From assembly GCA_015680685.1 (NCBI GenBank), contig MNCI01008966.1:105384-169383 (forward strand): a stretch of DNA of 64,000 nucleotides, given 5' to 3'. This DNA is from Gnetum montanum. Lineage: Eukaryota > Streptophyta > Gnetopsida > Gnetales > Gnetaceae. The notes under the pieces are model-generated. The model worked only from the letters and a program-made list of their open reading frames with translations. It was not told the DNA's origin and made no database searches. A program made the position numbers and the translations under genes. Positions 35,071-47,274 of the stretch are shown piece after piece. How positions within the stretch are numbered: the first letter of the stretch is position 1; each line of letters begins with the position of its first letter.

Positions 35071-35579
35071 CCTTCAACTAATGTACTATCCTAGTGGAGC
35101 TTTTCCATAGCCGTAGAGTAATATCATCAATAGTGGTAACAATCTCAATCATGGGCTATGCCACCATCTCACCAACAATATCCATATCGATAGCCAGATT
35201 TGTATGGATATTTTGTCCAACATCCAATATCACCTGATCATGCAATTGTTCAGGCTCCACAGTACTATTCAGCAGAATACTACAGATTGATGTCACCAAG
35301 GACTGATTCCAACTCATATGTGCATCCACCAACAATTGGACCTTCTACTCAACACTTAAATCCTATGTCATAAATGCCACCTCCTATTATGTAGGGGGGC
35401 TTGCCATCACAATTCTAGCCAAAGAATGCTACAAGGGTAGTCAATACATATGAGAGGAGGATTACTTATGAGTCTCAACCTAGAAAATGATTGTTCTTTA
35501 GAACAAGTTCAGAAAAGACTCAGCAAATGGGGAACATGTCTAATTCCACCCCATCCACACCAATTCCTTCTCAATGTAG

Positions 35580-36167
35580 TAAGCTTTTGACTTCATCAGG
35601 TTCAAATGTCACAACTGTCATACTCACACAAATAGTAACTCATTGGATCAACGTAGGGGCTCTTTCATAAAAAAGAACTAATCCTGGAAGTCCCTTGATT
35701 TATCTCTATATAGTAGGACAAAAATGGTGCAAAGCTTTATTAGATTCTAGGTATGGAGTAAATATGATATCTTAAGATATGTACTAGGCCTAAAATCTCC
35801 CACTACTAAAGAAAAGTAACATCTGTTTAAAGCTTGTAGACTAGTCAATCATAGTTCCACTTTGATAGGTGGATGATGTGATTACTACCATTAGTGGCTA
35901 GTCTTATCCTACTAATTTTCTAGTCATTCATGTAGGAAAAAATAAGGGAGAATTCAAAATTATCATGGAAAGAGCTTAGCTTAGCACAATGGATGCTAAG
36001 CTTAGAATTCATGATTTGTCCTTGGAAATTTCCAAGGAAGATGAAGCTGAAATCATACACAGACGAAGGGTTCTATGTATTGCATATAGCAATCATGGGT
36101 GCAATTGTGTGCAATGAATTTGCACCATGAAACAAAAAAGAGACTAAGGCATGAAATCAATGCATAG
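35580..36167 (+). pseudogene. Protease region of host element, broken
   Basis: Frame fragments around 35690-35770 read NPGSPLIYL...ALLDSRYGVNMIS, resembling the retropepsin active-site segment with the usual D-S/T-G changed to DSR. A later fragment (about 35900) reads NFLVIHVGKNKGEFKIIM. Several stops are present. Insertion A interrupts after 36167, and the region resumes at 44793. Confidence 0.65.
36163..36167. other. Target-site duplication CATAG, left side of element A
   Basis: CATAG directly precedes the TGATGAGTGG end of element A and recurs at 44788-44792 directly after its other end. This is the five-base duplication expected of LTR retrotransposon integration. Confidence 0.9.
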
Positions 36168-36933
36168 TGATGAGTGGCGAGGTACCCCTACACTCAACCA
36201 TACGAATACAAGCGTTTCATGCACGATTAGGTCGAACTCTGCAGACGGACTAGTTGTGGTATCAAGATAGTTATCCTTCGCAGTTCGTTGTCTTCCCATT
36301 TGGACTAGTGTTAACTTTGTCACGTATGGTTTAGTCTAGAATGAGGTGTATGATGTGTTCTTATACTAATGCTACTCCTGGGTGTAATGGAAAATGATAT
36401 CAACTAAGCTAAGAGAGAGAGGGTGAGAGAGAATCTAAGCTAGCCTAAGTGCGATGAGCATCCATTCCTCAATCATCCATACACATCTTGGACCTCATGC
36501 ATGACTACCACTGGGATTACCAAGTGCAAATTCTAGGTACCTTACTGGGTTACCAAGTAGTCACACTTAAATGCTCGTAATCAAGTTGTACTCATTCCGC
36601 ATTTAACAGGAGTTTAGGGTGAAGAGATATTAACTAAGAAAGTAGTAAATAATAATTAAATAATTAATTAAACTAAGTGAATGCTACAATGATGAAGTAA
36701 TCTCGATCTTTATTTCCAGTCATGTGTGTGTCCATGTACATCACACTCGAATAAGGATGTCGTACAATTACAATCACCAACCTGCGGGCATGCACTGGGA
36801 GGAAAGGGTTAGGAGAAGAACTACTTGAAACTAAACACTTAAAACCTAAGAAACTAAAAACTACCTATTAGATCTATCTACCTATTATTTATAGATGAGG
36901 AGATATCGCGTACAACGAAATGATAACTCATCA
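36168..36933 (-). repeat. 3' LTR of element A
   Basis: TGATGAGTGGCG...ACTCATCA in window orientation, 766 bp. It is shorter than its partner (794 bp) mainly through loss of part of the GATATC cluster next to the TATA box (TATAAATAA on the minus strand near 36893-36885). Confidence 0.9.
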
Positions 36934-36950
36934 TACCCCCACGACTGAAT
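36934..36950 (-). promoter_or_regulatory. 3' polypurine tract of element A
   Basis: Minus strand ATTCAGTCGTGGGGGTA abuts the LTR. It corresponds to TTTAGTCATGGGGGTA in element B and would prime plus-strand DNA synthesis. Confidence 0.75.
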
Positions 36951-37124
36951 GAAAACTCATCCTCAAGTTATAGTGAGAACAAGCTCCATTGATTACACAA
37001 TGGATAGGTATTGGATTATTGACCGGTGAGAATGGGATCATGCTGTAGTGTGGAATCGAAACAAAATTGAAACACAACACAGAGAATGCAAAAGAAAATC
37101 CTATTGCTACAAAATTGATGGAAC

Positions 37125-39910
37125 TCATGTAGTTCCTGGTGGTGGTGGCTCCTCCATAGGTGCCTTTCCCTTATCTTGTGCTCTAGGTCTTGGGGCTTGA
37201 TGGCATTAAAGTATGGCCTAGAGCTTCTCCTCTTCAGTTCAAGGGTCTTGGGCCATCCATGATAATGTTCCAATATTTGATGGAGTTGGCACCTCCCATC
37301 GGCATGGTAGCTGCGGAAACATTTGATTTACCTTGACATACCAAGCAGCAAACACCCATCGTTCCTCCTCGTAGGCTTTGGCTTTGTCTCTGTATTCTTG
37401 GAAATCTACAAGCCATCGAGCCAAATCTGTTGTGACATCTTTTTGTCCCTAGAAGCTTGCTTTAACCACCTCAAGTTCAGAATTTGCAATCTCCAGTTGT
37501 TACAATATCTTCTTGCATTCTACAAATTCTGTTTCATATTTGCAGTAGGTGGTGGGTACCTGTTGCTCGAGCTCTGTTCTCGGGCATCCTACTGTTAACA
37601 TGGCAAGGTTGGCATACCATAGGTTTGCCAACTCCATGTAGTCTATAAGGTCTTGGATCTGCAGGTCCCGGTTCTTAACTTCCGCTTGATGGGCAAATGC
37701 ATATGTGTCTAATATGGCCCACCAGTCAGTGTGTCGAGCACTAAAAGCATTGATGTGGGCCTTGGCCATATGGATCTCCTTCTCGAGGATTTGCTTGTAC
37801 ATCCCCACTTGGTCCCAGAAGTGCTCCTTGAGCTTTTCATGCCATTTAGCCTCATTTTTCCATGTGCTTATTTCAATAGCTATCTTTTGGTGGATGGCAT
37901 GTACCTCCTCCATTAAGAGGGTTCAATTTTCCTTGGCTAAATGGTTCATATCTTGGTTGACTCAGCTGAATTGTTCTTGCAATTGATGAAAATTTTCTTC
38001 GAGAACATTCTTTTGCTTTTCCACGGAGGTCAACTAAAGGTTGTCGGCAACAAGCTACTTATTTTCCTCTTGTAAGGCCTTGAGTGCCTTGGTATGCACA
38101 TGAGTTTGTGCTTGTGCTGTAGAGGCATCCCAAACAGCTTTCTCTTTTTCTTCTGCCACCTTCTTATTCTCCGTTAATAGCTTGCTGAGTTGCTCAATTC
38201 GAAAAGTGTCCAATTGGTTCATAGGAATGAATTCAGAGGGATCCTGTTGTGCTACCTGCAGGGTTACAAGCCTTTCTTGCAATTTCTGAACTTTTGCTTC
38301 AGCATGCTCGACCCTTATCTCTGTCAAGACCAGTTTTCCCTTGGTGGAAATGAGGTTTGATTGAATTGCTGTAACATCTTGTGGGATGTTAAACAAGGAT
38401 GTCATGACTTTTCCTATTTGTAGCAATTGATCAAGTACATGCTCATGTTCTACAGGAGTCATTGAGGTTCTAGCCAAAGTTTGAGCATCCTGTGCTCTTG
38501 TGAGATTTGCCGATGGCACAATAGGTACATTGAACGATTCGTTAATGTGGTCTGTGACTATTTCTGCGGCTCTTGTTGCATCTTGGTGTTGCATGACCAC
38601 CACTATGGCCCCTTCACTAGTTTCTAATTACACTTGAAAAGATGCAACATTTTTTGAGATATGTTGTGACCAAGTACTTTCCTCTCCTCCTGTATGGATG
38701 GACAATTCTCTCCTTGTGTGATGCAAAGAAACTATGGGCTGTATGGCATCTTCGATGACGCGGAAGAGATTTGCGTCATCACGACTTCCCTAACTGACTG
38801 TCTTAGCGATGGCCCTGAGATGGCTCATCGATGGTTTGTAATCTTGCAGCAACGGTGGTTGATCTTGGCCCATGCTAGGCCCTACTTCTTATTGTTGGAT
38901 GGGTCCCGTGCTTGGAAGTTGGCTAGGCCTTGCAAGTTGAGTTGTCGTTAGCCCAGCCATCTGTTCTTTTCCTTGTTCCGATCCTAGCGTCTCACCAGTG
39001 ATTTTCCTTGCGGTTGGTGGCTTTAACAATTCAGCATATGAAGCATTTTGGGCTTTTTGAAGGACATCATTAGTGTATCCCCTGATACCAGCACGTCGAC
39101 ACAGCTTTCTGATAAGGTAAGGGAAGGGCAACGCCATCTTCCCTGTCTTCCATTTTTTGAACCACTTCAGGATCTCTGTAAAGTATAGATGAGCCAGGTT
39201 AGCATTAACCTTTCCCATCAGCACTACACATCCTCTTGTTGCATATGTTGAAATTATTTTTAAGCTTTTTGTGGGGAAGAGGTGATAAGTTCCTATTTTA
39301 AAATAAATCCTTTCTTTTATCGTTAACTCTCCAAACGTCTTATCTTCCTTACCCTTTCCAACCAAACTCGTTGCACATCGAGGTCTGAATAGGTAGACAA
39401 CTGAGCAACCTTGGGCCCTACATTTGAAAGGTTTAATGCTTCCGAAATGACCTGAATAGAGAAGTCAACAATCATACCACAAATGTTAACCATGGTGCCT
39501 TGTTCTTTATTGTGCCAAAATTGGCACGTTTTCCCTAAGTACCAGGCACCACTTTCAGAGAGGATAGGCCATAACGAGGACCCTGTGAGGTGATCCCTAA
39601 CAGCCTCTAGAGCAAACTCTACAAATGATTCAAAGTTTAACTCCACAATCATTGTAATGAATGTGGACTTCTTGTGAATGACCTGAACACAATCCTGGGG
39701 CAACATGAGATGTTGTCCCTGTTCAGTCGCAGCAACCACTCCTCCTTCTGCCTACCTTGATTGTATAGTAGCAGGGTCCTCTTGGTGGATGCTAAATGAT
39801 TGTTCCTCCTGCTTTGCATGTTGTCTGGTAGGATCTTGTCTTCCTCCTCTCCTAGGTCATTTGCTCCCACCATGAGTAGGACCTTCCTGTTGTCCTCTTT
39901 TTGGGGCCAT
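37125..39910 (-). pseudogene. ORF2 of element A: large coiled-coil protein in env-like position, broken
   Basis: Reads from ATG 39910 (MAPKRGQQEGPTHGG) to a TGA at 37127-37125 after a proline-rich end, EEPPPPGTT. That is about 2.8 kb, or roughly 925 codons, with a few stops and frame changes. N-terminal part (about 39740-38950): a globular region with LWPILSESGAWYLG, KERIYFKIGTYHLFPTKSLK, LPFPYLIRKLCRRAGI. By eye this resembles the plant-specific 'putative plant transposon protein' domain near Athila-type elements (uncertain). Middle (about 38600-37500): long heptad-rich stretches such as VEHAEAKVQKLQERLVTLQV, indicating coiled coil. No signal peptide or membrane segment was seen. The role is unknown. 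Codon 18 is TGA, as in element B. Confidence 0.75.
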
Positions 39911-39917
39911 CTGCAAT
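39911..39917 (-). promoter_or_regulatory. Splice-acceptor-like site at the ORF2 start of element A
   Basis: GATTGCAG directly precedes the ORF2 ATG on the minus strand. The same word precedes ORF2 in element B and its remnant in E1. It fits a spliced subgenomic mRNA, but no donor was identified. Confidence 0.4.
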
Positions 39918-40214
39918 CACACGGGGCTAATCGTTAGTAAGGTTGTTACCAAAGTTAGGTTATACCTTATTGCTTTCCTTAATGGATTTACTTTATTTCC
40001 GTGTGATGTTAATTATTGGAAGATCATGTCCCCGAAAGATTATAATGTTGTTTCCTCTTTGCTTAGGTGGTTTCCAAATTTAATTTTCTGGTATAGCTAA
40101 GGGGATGAAATTGTTTTTGACACATTTTATTCTTAATTTTAAAACTAATTATCCTTAAAGATGTCCTTCGGGCGATGATGAATTTCAAAAAATTTATGCA
40201 TTATTCAATGTGTT

Positions 40215-40233
40215 CCTCTCCCCCAAGACTAAG
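40215..40233 (-). promoter_or_regulatory. Internal polypurine-tract-like motif of element A
   Basis: Minus strand CTTAGTCTTGGGGGAGAGG, 305 bp upstream of ORF2, is a near-copy of the 3' polypurine motif. The counterpart in element B is at 51709-51727. Confidence 0.55.
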
Positions 40234-40403
40234 TTGAACACTCCGGGTTCAGGTAGGTTTAGACGAAATGAAAATCGGAGTACTAGCGAGTGAGTTATGA
40301 GTATGAAAGCAAGGGTCGCGCAATCACAAGTTGTAGAGAGAAAATTGGAAAACTCCCCCCGCGTAAATAGTTGAAAATGAGGTGAAGTGGTGCAGGGGTC
40401 ATG

Positions 40404-40510
40404 TATATATAATTTGAAGGGACACGATATCATGTACGATACATCGTGGACGCGATATCGCGTCAGCTGCAATATCGCGTACGCGATATCGCGGCTTTAT
40501 TGATATTGGG
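40404..40510 (-). promoter_or_regulatory. Internal promoter-like module of element A (GATATC cluster + TATA)
   Basis: On the minus strand a cluster of CGATATCG-like palindromes (about 40500-40425) is followed by TTATATATA (40412-40404). The arrangement copies the U3/TATA order of the LTRs but lies within the spacer about 500 bp upstream of ORF2. This suggests ORF2 has its own transcription start (inference). Confidence 0.55.
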
Positions 40511-41934
40511 CATAATGAAAGATACCAAATTTTTTAAGATTTTCTTGAAATTGACGTTGTAAACTTAGGACATTGGGCTATTGTTAAGGGGTTCTAGGAT
40601 AATTCAATTAGTTCGAAAGGCACAAATAATTATGATGATGTGGAATTTATCAATAAGGTCCTCGGATGGGAGAAAAAGGCTATGTGATGGTTCATAGGAA
40701 CATTGAATCGGAGGGATAGTAATAAGGGAAAGAATATCATTGACAATATGCTAAGGGTAATAAATGGTGTATGGAAGATGGGTTATGAGTGTAAATTACA
40801 AAGGTTACGCAAGTGGGTCCTCCCCAAAGTAGGTTCCAACCTATAATGCCCTTGCGTAACCATGCCTTAAAATGTCCATAGGCACTAGAAGGGTTAAATG
40901 TAATCCACACTGGTTCCACAAACACACACACATGTAAGTATCATCGAAATGAGGTAAAAATTCTATGTTACACACAACACGAGCTACAATTACACGAACA
41001 GTGAGATGAGACAAACTATAGAAGGGATTGTAGAGATTGGGACATGAGGTGACTAACCCAGGGCATAATGAATCCTACGTGTAGAGCATGATTAATGTGT
41101 CATTAAACCATGTTCCAAGATCAGGACCAAGTCCATTCCTCTGATCATTGACATCGCATTGTTTCATCCCATGATTAACGGCTATGAGAGTACCAGAACA
41201 ACAAGGCGTACGATCACTTGGCATTTGGTTCAAGGGAGGAGTGATTTTTTTTTGCTTTGTGGCACTTTCTTTTTTTGCTTTTCTTTTCTTTTTTCTCTCT
41301 TTTTTTTTGATTGCTGAATCCAAAGAAGCCGCCAACCTTTAGGCATGGGTGCATGTCTTCCCAGTGGGACCCCCTAGAACAACATTGGATTTTTGATTGC
41401 CCTTTTGATTACTCTTACTCCCATTTTTTGTTAGATCTTCAAGGATCTTAGTACAACCACGTTGCATGATAACTTCCATAGATGTCACCACAGAGAATCC
41501 TCAAGTCCCCTTGATGTCACACCCTAATCATTCCCTCTTGATCCATCCCTCTTCATTCCGAGTACAATGAACACAAAATTAATTTTAAGTTTTAAGAATG
41601 TCAAGAATATCACTGTACCCTCGAACAAAATCTCTTATTTATAGAATGGATGAGTGGGTGTAATGGGCTCATTGTCCAAATAATTGATCGTTCGAGACTC
41701 AATAACATAGAACACACCTCAACCAACAAGCCACATGAGTGTTTTATTCGTAGATGAGATTACTTATAAAAAAGATAAAAAGACAAAAAGATAAAACAAG
41801 AAATTAAAAGATGAAGAATTGGAAAACAAAAATTCTAAAATTAAAGAAAATGAAAAATATTTATTAATCCTGCTTGTTATTAAAATGGGGGATATCCCCC
41901 ATAACTAAATGGTTGAGCATGGCAAGGATTAATA
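40511..41934 (-). other. Non-coding spacer of element A
   Basis: The spacer aligns over most of its length with 50217-51440 of element B and with 56780-57767 of the host. Conserved phrases include GTGTGACATCAAGGGGACTTG (about 41525-41505), AAAAATGGGAGTAAGAGTAA and AAGACATGCACCCATGCC. Just after gag there is a T-rich tract (A-rich in window orientation, about 41765-41870). No pol-like coding fragment was seen. Such conservation without coding suggests RNA or regulatory function, or simply shared descent. Confidence 0.6.
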
Positions 41935-43852
41935 AATGAAAGATGGGGATCCTTGCATGTTGGAAACATTGAAACTTGGTCATACTTACCCCATTGGGGT
42001 TCACACACTTGATTATAGTAAGCATAGTAGGGTAATTTATAAGATGTGGTTCTCGGATAAAGAGTTAACCCACTATGATACTTGGAACTGTAGGATGGTA
42101 TGCAAGGATGTCACTCTCCATGGCTGTATTCATTGGGCCATATGGTTGTTGGAGTGTTAGTTGGTGGCCCTGATGAAGTAACATGAGGCGTTGGGTTCGA
42201 AGAGAAAGATGCACCACAATGTTGGACTTGTGCTGAGTTGGAGGATGCAGTGGCCTTGGAATTGTGTTGTCCCTTCTTATGGTCATGTCAAAGAAGGGAC
42301 GCCTTCGATGTTGAGGAGGTCTCTCACTACTGTTCATAATATTAGCACAAGTGACGTTCGTGGATTGTTGCTATGGTGTAGACACTTCAAGAACAGTTGG
42401 TGGCGATGTAGAAGGATGGAAAGGATGAGAATGTTGAAATTTAGGAGAAGTATATGGTACACAAGGCAGTGGTTGTGCTGAGGACATGGGCTGATAGTAC
42501 TAAGGGAAATAATAATGTGACGAGATAGAGTATGTTGACCCAGTTAGAGAAACAAGATGTTGAACTCAATAAGCATTTGGATTCGGAGGATACGAAGGGT
42601 GTCTCTAGTTTAGGGATGGCTTTCCCCACGACTGGGATTGTTGCCACTGTGACCAAACACAGTTTCTCTGTACAAACTTTGGGTGTAACGTGTTTCCCCA
42701 ATGCTCATATAAATGTAACAAGATTGGGCATTGGCCCTTGGGATGATCGTACATGCAAATGTTGCATTCATATGTATGATTGGCAGTTGAGCTCTTATTT
42801 TCCTCATCCCTTCTTTCCGAATGTCTAATGATATTTTGTCCTGCTTCTTGGGTTGTCAAGACTCTATCTCCAATAATGTCAATATATTCTTCACATTTTT
42901 TATGTGTCCATTCCAACATCTTATTAATCTTTGCCTTGACTTCCTCTAATGATTGTTGTACTGGAAAAGATGGTTCTTCCACCTTGAGATAGGTTGATTT
43001 CTCCCTTTGATGATTATGGACCTTTGTTAAGTTGACATTTTGGTCCCGTTGATATTTTTCAACACTCTCCCATATAATCATTTCTTCTTCTTCCTTTGCC
43101 ACCCGCTTAATAAGCTCTTGGACTTGATGGGTTCATAGTTCGTATAGTTGACTTTGGGCATACATCCCAAGGGTCTCTCTTGTTTCATCACAAAGCCCAT
43201 CAATGATATGGTACATTAGCCTTTCCTCGGAGAACTCATGGCCTGGATAGTTGTTTAACAATGCATAATATCTTTCTAAGGCCATGTCCAAGGGTTTATG
43301 TTGTGCTTGTTTCCACTCTTGGATTTGCTTCCTCAAGGCCAACACTCTTGCGTAGGTTTGATATGTTTCGTTAAAGAGTTCTACCATTGTTGGCCAATGT
43401 TGTATTGAATTTGGTTTTAACGATCTATAACACACTTGACCAACGAGTGTCATAGGAAAGAGCTTGAGTTTTGGCCGTCCATTATCAATGTTGTTCCAAG
43501 AGCAGGCATCATAGAAGGCTTGTAAATGTTGTTGTAGATCTAAGTCATAGCCTCCTGAAAAATTGGGAAAGTTGTTTAAATTGAGCCTGGGTAGGTGGCT
43601 CTCTTTACGATGCCTACGGGAGATTCGAACAACCTCTTGTATTTGTGTTAGGCTTGTAGTAGCCAGTGGGGGTTCATCATCATCGGGTAAGTTATGCTTC
43701 CATGCATTGGGATGACGTTGCCTTCATTTATGTTTATAAGAAACCCCCACCTCGGGTTGCGTACTCCAATCTTCATTGTCATATAATTCGTTGGTCCTCC
43801 AATGAATTTCCTCACTAAGTATGGCATTATCATAGTCTTGTAGGAGAGGCAT
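41935..43852 (-). pseudogene. gag of element A, with near-complete reading frame
   Basis: Minus-strand ATG at 43852 starts MPLLQDYDNA. The core includes NLNNFPNFSGGYDLDLQQHL, LALRKQIQEWKQAQHKPLDM and GFSEERL-like sequence around 43230, typical of the Ty3/gypsy Gag core. A zinc knuckle variant, CNICMYDHPKGQC (C-x2-C-x3-H-x4-C), lies near 42750. A proline/serine-rich tail runs to about 41935. A few stops interrupt the frame, for example TGA about 43 codons in and TAG near 43131. It should assemble particles when intact. No protease follows it, so processing would need help from another element. Confidence 0.8.
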
Positions 43853-43973
43853 GGTTGTGCAATTGTGTGTGAATTTATATGTGACTTTTTGTAATTATTT
43901 CTTTCCAAAAGATATATCGTTAATTCCTGTATAGCGACCTTGTATGATATAACTAATCTAGATAACTAGCACC

Positions 43974-43993
43974 GTCCCTGGAAACGGTGCCAA
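43974..43993 (-). promoter_or_regulatory. Primer-binding site of element A
   Basis: Minus strand TTGGCACCGTTTCCAGGGAC follows the 5' LTR directly. It matches the tRNA-Asp-type TGGCGCCGTTGCCGGGGA site of Athila-like plant elements with a few changes. Confidence 0.75.
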
Positions 43994-44787
43994 TGATGAG
44001 TGGTGAGGTACCCCTACACTCAACCATATGAATACGAGCGTTTCACCCATGATCCAGTCGAAATCCGTAGATGGACTAGTTGTGGTATCAAGACAGTTAT
44101 CCTTAGGTCGTAGTTCGCTATCTTCCCATCTAGACTAGTGTTAACTTTGTCATGTATGGTTTAGTCTAGAATGAGGTGTATGATGTGTTCCTATACTAAT
44201 GCTACTCTTGGGTGTAATGGAAAATGATATTAACTAAGCTAAGAGAGAGAGGGTGAGAGAGAATCTAAGCTAGCCTAAGTGCGATGAGCATCCATTCCTC
44301 AATCATTCGTACACATCTTAGACCTCGTGCATGACTACCACTGGGACTACCAAGTGCAGATCCTAGGTACGCTACTGGGTTACCAAGTAGTCACACTTAA
44401 ATGCTCATAATCAAGTCGTACTCATTCTGCATTTAACAGGAGTTTAGGGTGAAGAGATATTAACTAAGAAAGTAGTAAATAACAATTAAAAAATTAATTA
44501 AATTAAGTGAATGCTACAATGATGAAGTAATCTCGATCTTTATTTCCAGTCATGTTTGTGTCCAAGTACATCACACTCAAATAAGGATGTTGTACAATTA
44601 CAATCACCACACTGCGGGAATGCACTGGGAGGAAAGGATTAAGAGAAGAACTACTTGAAACTAAACACTTAAAAACTAAGAAACTAAAAACTACCTATCA
44701 GATCTATCTACCTCTTATTTATTGATAAGGAGACAGGCTATGATATCACGTATGCGATATCATGGCCAACGAAATGATAACTCATCA
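43994..44787 (-). repeat. 5' LTR of element A
   Basis: TGATGAGTGGTG...ACTCATCA in window orientation, 794 bp, directly next to target duplication CATAG (44788-44792). It keeps the GATATC cluster (about 44735-44765). Confidence 0.9.
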
Positions 44788-44792
44788 CATAG
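44788..44792. other. Target-site duplication CATAG, right side of element A
   Basis: Exact repeat of 36163-36167. The host element resumes after it. Confidence 0.9.
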
Positions 44793-46480
44793 AAACAAAA
44801 TGTGTGCAAAATTGTTTGTATGTAGTAGCCACCCAACATGAGGGCACCTAGTGGTTGATTATAAGTGAAGAAACTCAATTCAATAAGTACATGGAAATAG
44901 AAGAACAGATCATCAGTACCTACATTGTAGAAATAGATAAGTTGGAACAACTAAGGAAAAGACACTCTTACCCTTAGAACAATGAAGAGGAAGAAATGGA
45001 CTAGGGACACTTGGAGATCCTAGACATAATGGACACTTGGAGATCCTAGACATAATGGAACCTTAACTACTAGAATTAAAAGCCATACTGAAAATGTTAG
45101 AATATGCATTTCTGAATAAAAAGAAGCTAGTAACTATCAATGCTAACCTAGACAAAGAGCAAAAAGGAAAACTACCAAAACTGCTCAACAGATGGCCTAC
45201 TACATTTGTTTGGTCTTATGATGAGATCATAGGAATTAATCCATAGATTTGTCAACATCGGATCTATATTGATATTGTAGTCAAACTAAAATGTCAACCT
45301 TAATGAAGGCTTCATCCTAAGGAGGTAGTCAAGCAAGAATTGAAAAAGTTACTAAAGGCAGAATTCATTTATCCAATTCTAAATAGTGAATGGGTAAGTC
45401 CTTTGGTGATAGTATCAAAGAAGGGAGGCAAATGGTGCGTTTGCATTAAGTTCTAACTGTTAAATTTAACCATGTTTAAGGATCATTTTTCATTTTCATT
45501 TATTGATCAAGTCTTGGACATAATTTTAGGACATGAGTATTACAATTTTATAGGATGGATACAATGGATATAATCAAATATGCGTTGAACTTGAAGATTA
45601 AGAAAAAACCATGTTCAAGAGTCCATGGGAAACATTTGCTTATAGATAGATGTCTTTCAGTATATGCAATGCACTAGCAACCTTCTAGAAACTTGTTTTA
45701 AGCATCTTTCAAAATTAGATAGGTAATGGTATTGAAGTTTTCATGGATGATTTTTCCACGTTGGTGCTAGACTTAAACAAGCACTAGATTGGCTAAAGCA
45801 AGTACTCAAATGATATGTTGAAAGCAATCTAAAGCTCAACTAGCAGAAGAAACTCTTATTGTCCAAGAAGGCATAGTGCTAAGAGACAAAATCTCTCATA
45901 AGGGTATAGAGGTAGATCCTAAAAAAATTAGAGTTATACAAAACATCACTCAATGACCATAGACAATAAAAGATCCTTTTTGGGCCATACAAGATACTAT
46001 GTAAGATTTATTGAAAGCTTTTTGAAAATAGCCAAACTACTTATAGAACTCACAAAGAAGGATGCACCTTTGGAGTGGACTGAGTCATGTGAAAAGGCAT
46101 TCGAATCTTTGAAGCAAAAGTTAGTTGAGACACCAATCCTACAAGCTCTAGATTTGTCAAGGCCTTTTCATATCATGACTCATGCTTCTAACTATGCACT
46201 TGGGATAGTATTCACACAACTTGATGATCAAAAGAGGCCATACTACATACACTGTGGTAGTAGAAGCATCACAAGAGCATAATTAAATTACACCACAATT
46301 GAAAAGGAGTTGATGATTGTGATGTATGCACTTGAAAAATTTCACCATTATGTGCTCAATTACCAAGTTTACATCCACATTGATCATAGTGCTATCTAAT
46401 TTCTGATGAACAAGCCAACGGTTAGTCCCAGAGTGATAAGATGGCTTTCTCCAAGAGTTTGACATCACAATGATTGATAA
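44793..46480 (+). pseudogene. Reverse transcriptase and RNase H of host element, broken
   Basis: RT fragments in order are SPLVIVSKKGGKWCVCIKF (about 45395-45455), KDHFSFSFIDQVLD (about 45480), and FMDDFS (45740-45757) as the YxDD box in the Athila-like form with F. An open RNase H stretch (45953-46282) reads from the RT connection (YVRFIESFLKIAKLL) to THASNYALGIVFTQLDD, where the usual D of TDAS is H. Next come IEKELMIVMYALEKFHHY and HIDHSAI. The remainder has many stops and shifts. These enzymes would copy element RNA to DNA. Confidence 0.85.
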
Positions 46481-47274
46481 GAAAGGAACAAAAAATGTTG
46501 GTTGATCATTTATCAAGGTTGAGATGGGATTCAAATAACCAAGTGGAACCTTTATCAAATCAATTTCTTGATGAGGACCTATTTACCAAAATAGTAAGGG
46601 CTATAGATTTAATAAGGAAGCCATGGACTATAGAGTACAACACAAGAGTTTCTTGTTGAATGGAGTAGAAAACAACAAGAACAATTCCTTCATAAAGCCA
46701 AATAGTACATGGAAATTAATGGTAACCTATACAAGATTTGTGTAGATGGGCTTGTTAGATGGTTTGTGTTAGATCATGATCAACAGAGAGCTTTATAAGA
46801 TGCCCATGATGCCCCTGTGGTGGCCACTATGCGGGACATAGAATAACACTAAATTGATGATGGTAGTCTACTTTTGGCCTACTCTATTCAGGGATGCCCA
46901 CATGTTTACACAATCTTGCGAATGTTACCAAAGAGGTGGAGGAATTATATGAAGGGCTACAACACTAGATATAGTTGCTGGAGCCTTTTGATATTTGAAG
47001 AATTGATTTTATGGGGCCCATTCAACCGATGTCAAATGAAAAAGCATACATTATTATGACTGTGGATTATTGCACAAAGTGGATAGAGGGAGCAGTAGTG
47101 AAAGATTATACAGCAAAAAAAGCTACCAAGTTTTGTTAACAACATGTGATGAACTGATTTGGAGTACCCATAATGCTAATATTAGATAATGGGACCCACT
47201 TCACTGATGCTACTTTTAAGAAACTCATGCAACAACTTGGGGTTAAGCATAAACTAACAAAACCATACTATCCC
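46481..47274 (+). pseudogene. Integrase of host element, N-terminal and core part, broken and split
   Basis: Fragments in several frames: a HH-CC-like start (about 46800-46930, ending near SCECYQR), IMTVDYCTKWIEGA with the first catalytic D (about 47051-47090), and LDNGTHFTDATFKKLMQQLG with the second D (about 47180-47240). Element B interrupts after PYYP at 47274, and the frame continues at 55900 as QANGQ. Confidence 0.85.
47270..47274. other. Target-site duplication ATCCC, left side of element B
   Basis: ATCCC directly precedes TGATGAATCG and recurs at 55895-55899. Removing the element and one copy restores the integrase reading PYYP-QANGQ. Confidence 0.95.

Larger units (their letters stand above)
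36168..44787 (-). mobile_element. Non-autonomous LTR retrotransposon A (gag + ORF2, no pol), complete
   Basis: A complete element of 8,620 bp flanked by CATAG, with LTRs at 36168-36933 and 43994-44787. In its own (minus) orientation it has 5' LTR, primer site, gag (from 43852), zinc knuckle, T-rich tract, spacer with internal promoter-like module, ORF2 (39910-37125), polypurine tract and 3' LTR. No protease, RT, RNase H or integrase is found between gag and ORF2, where only about 2 kb of spacer lies. Movement would depend on proteins of a relative. It inserted into the host element's protease region. The LTRs differ by many substitutions, mostly transitions. Confidence 0.9.

Noticed and set aside
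38055-38603. Possible nuclear gene for a coiled-coil protein
   Set aside because: It is part of ORF2 within complete retrotransposon A, between its LTRs, with homologues in B and C.
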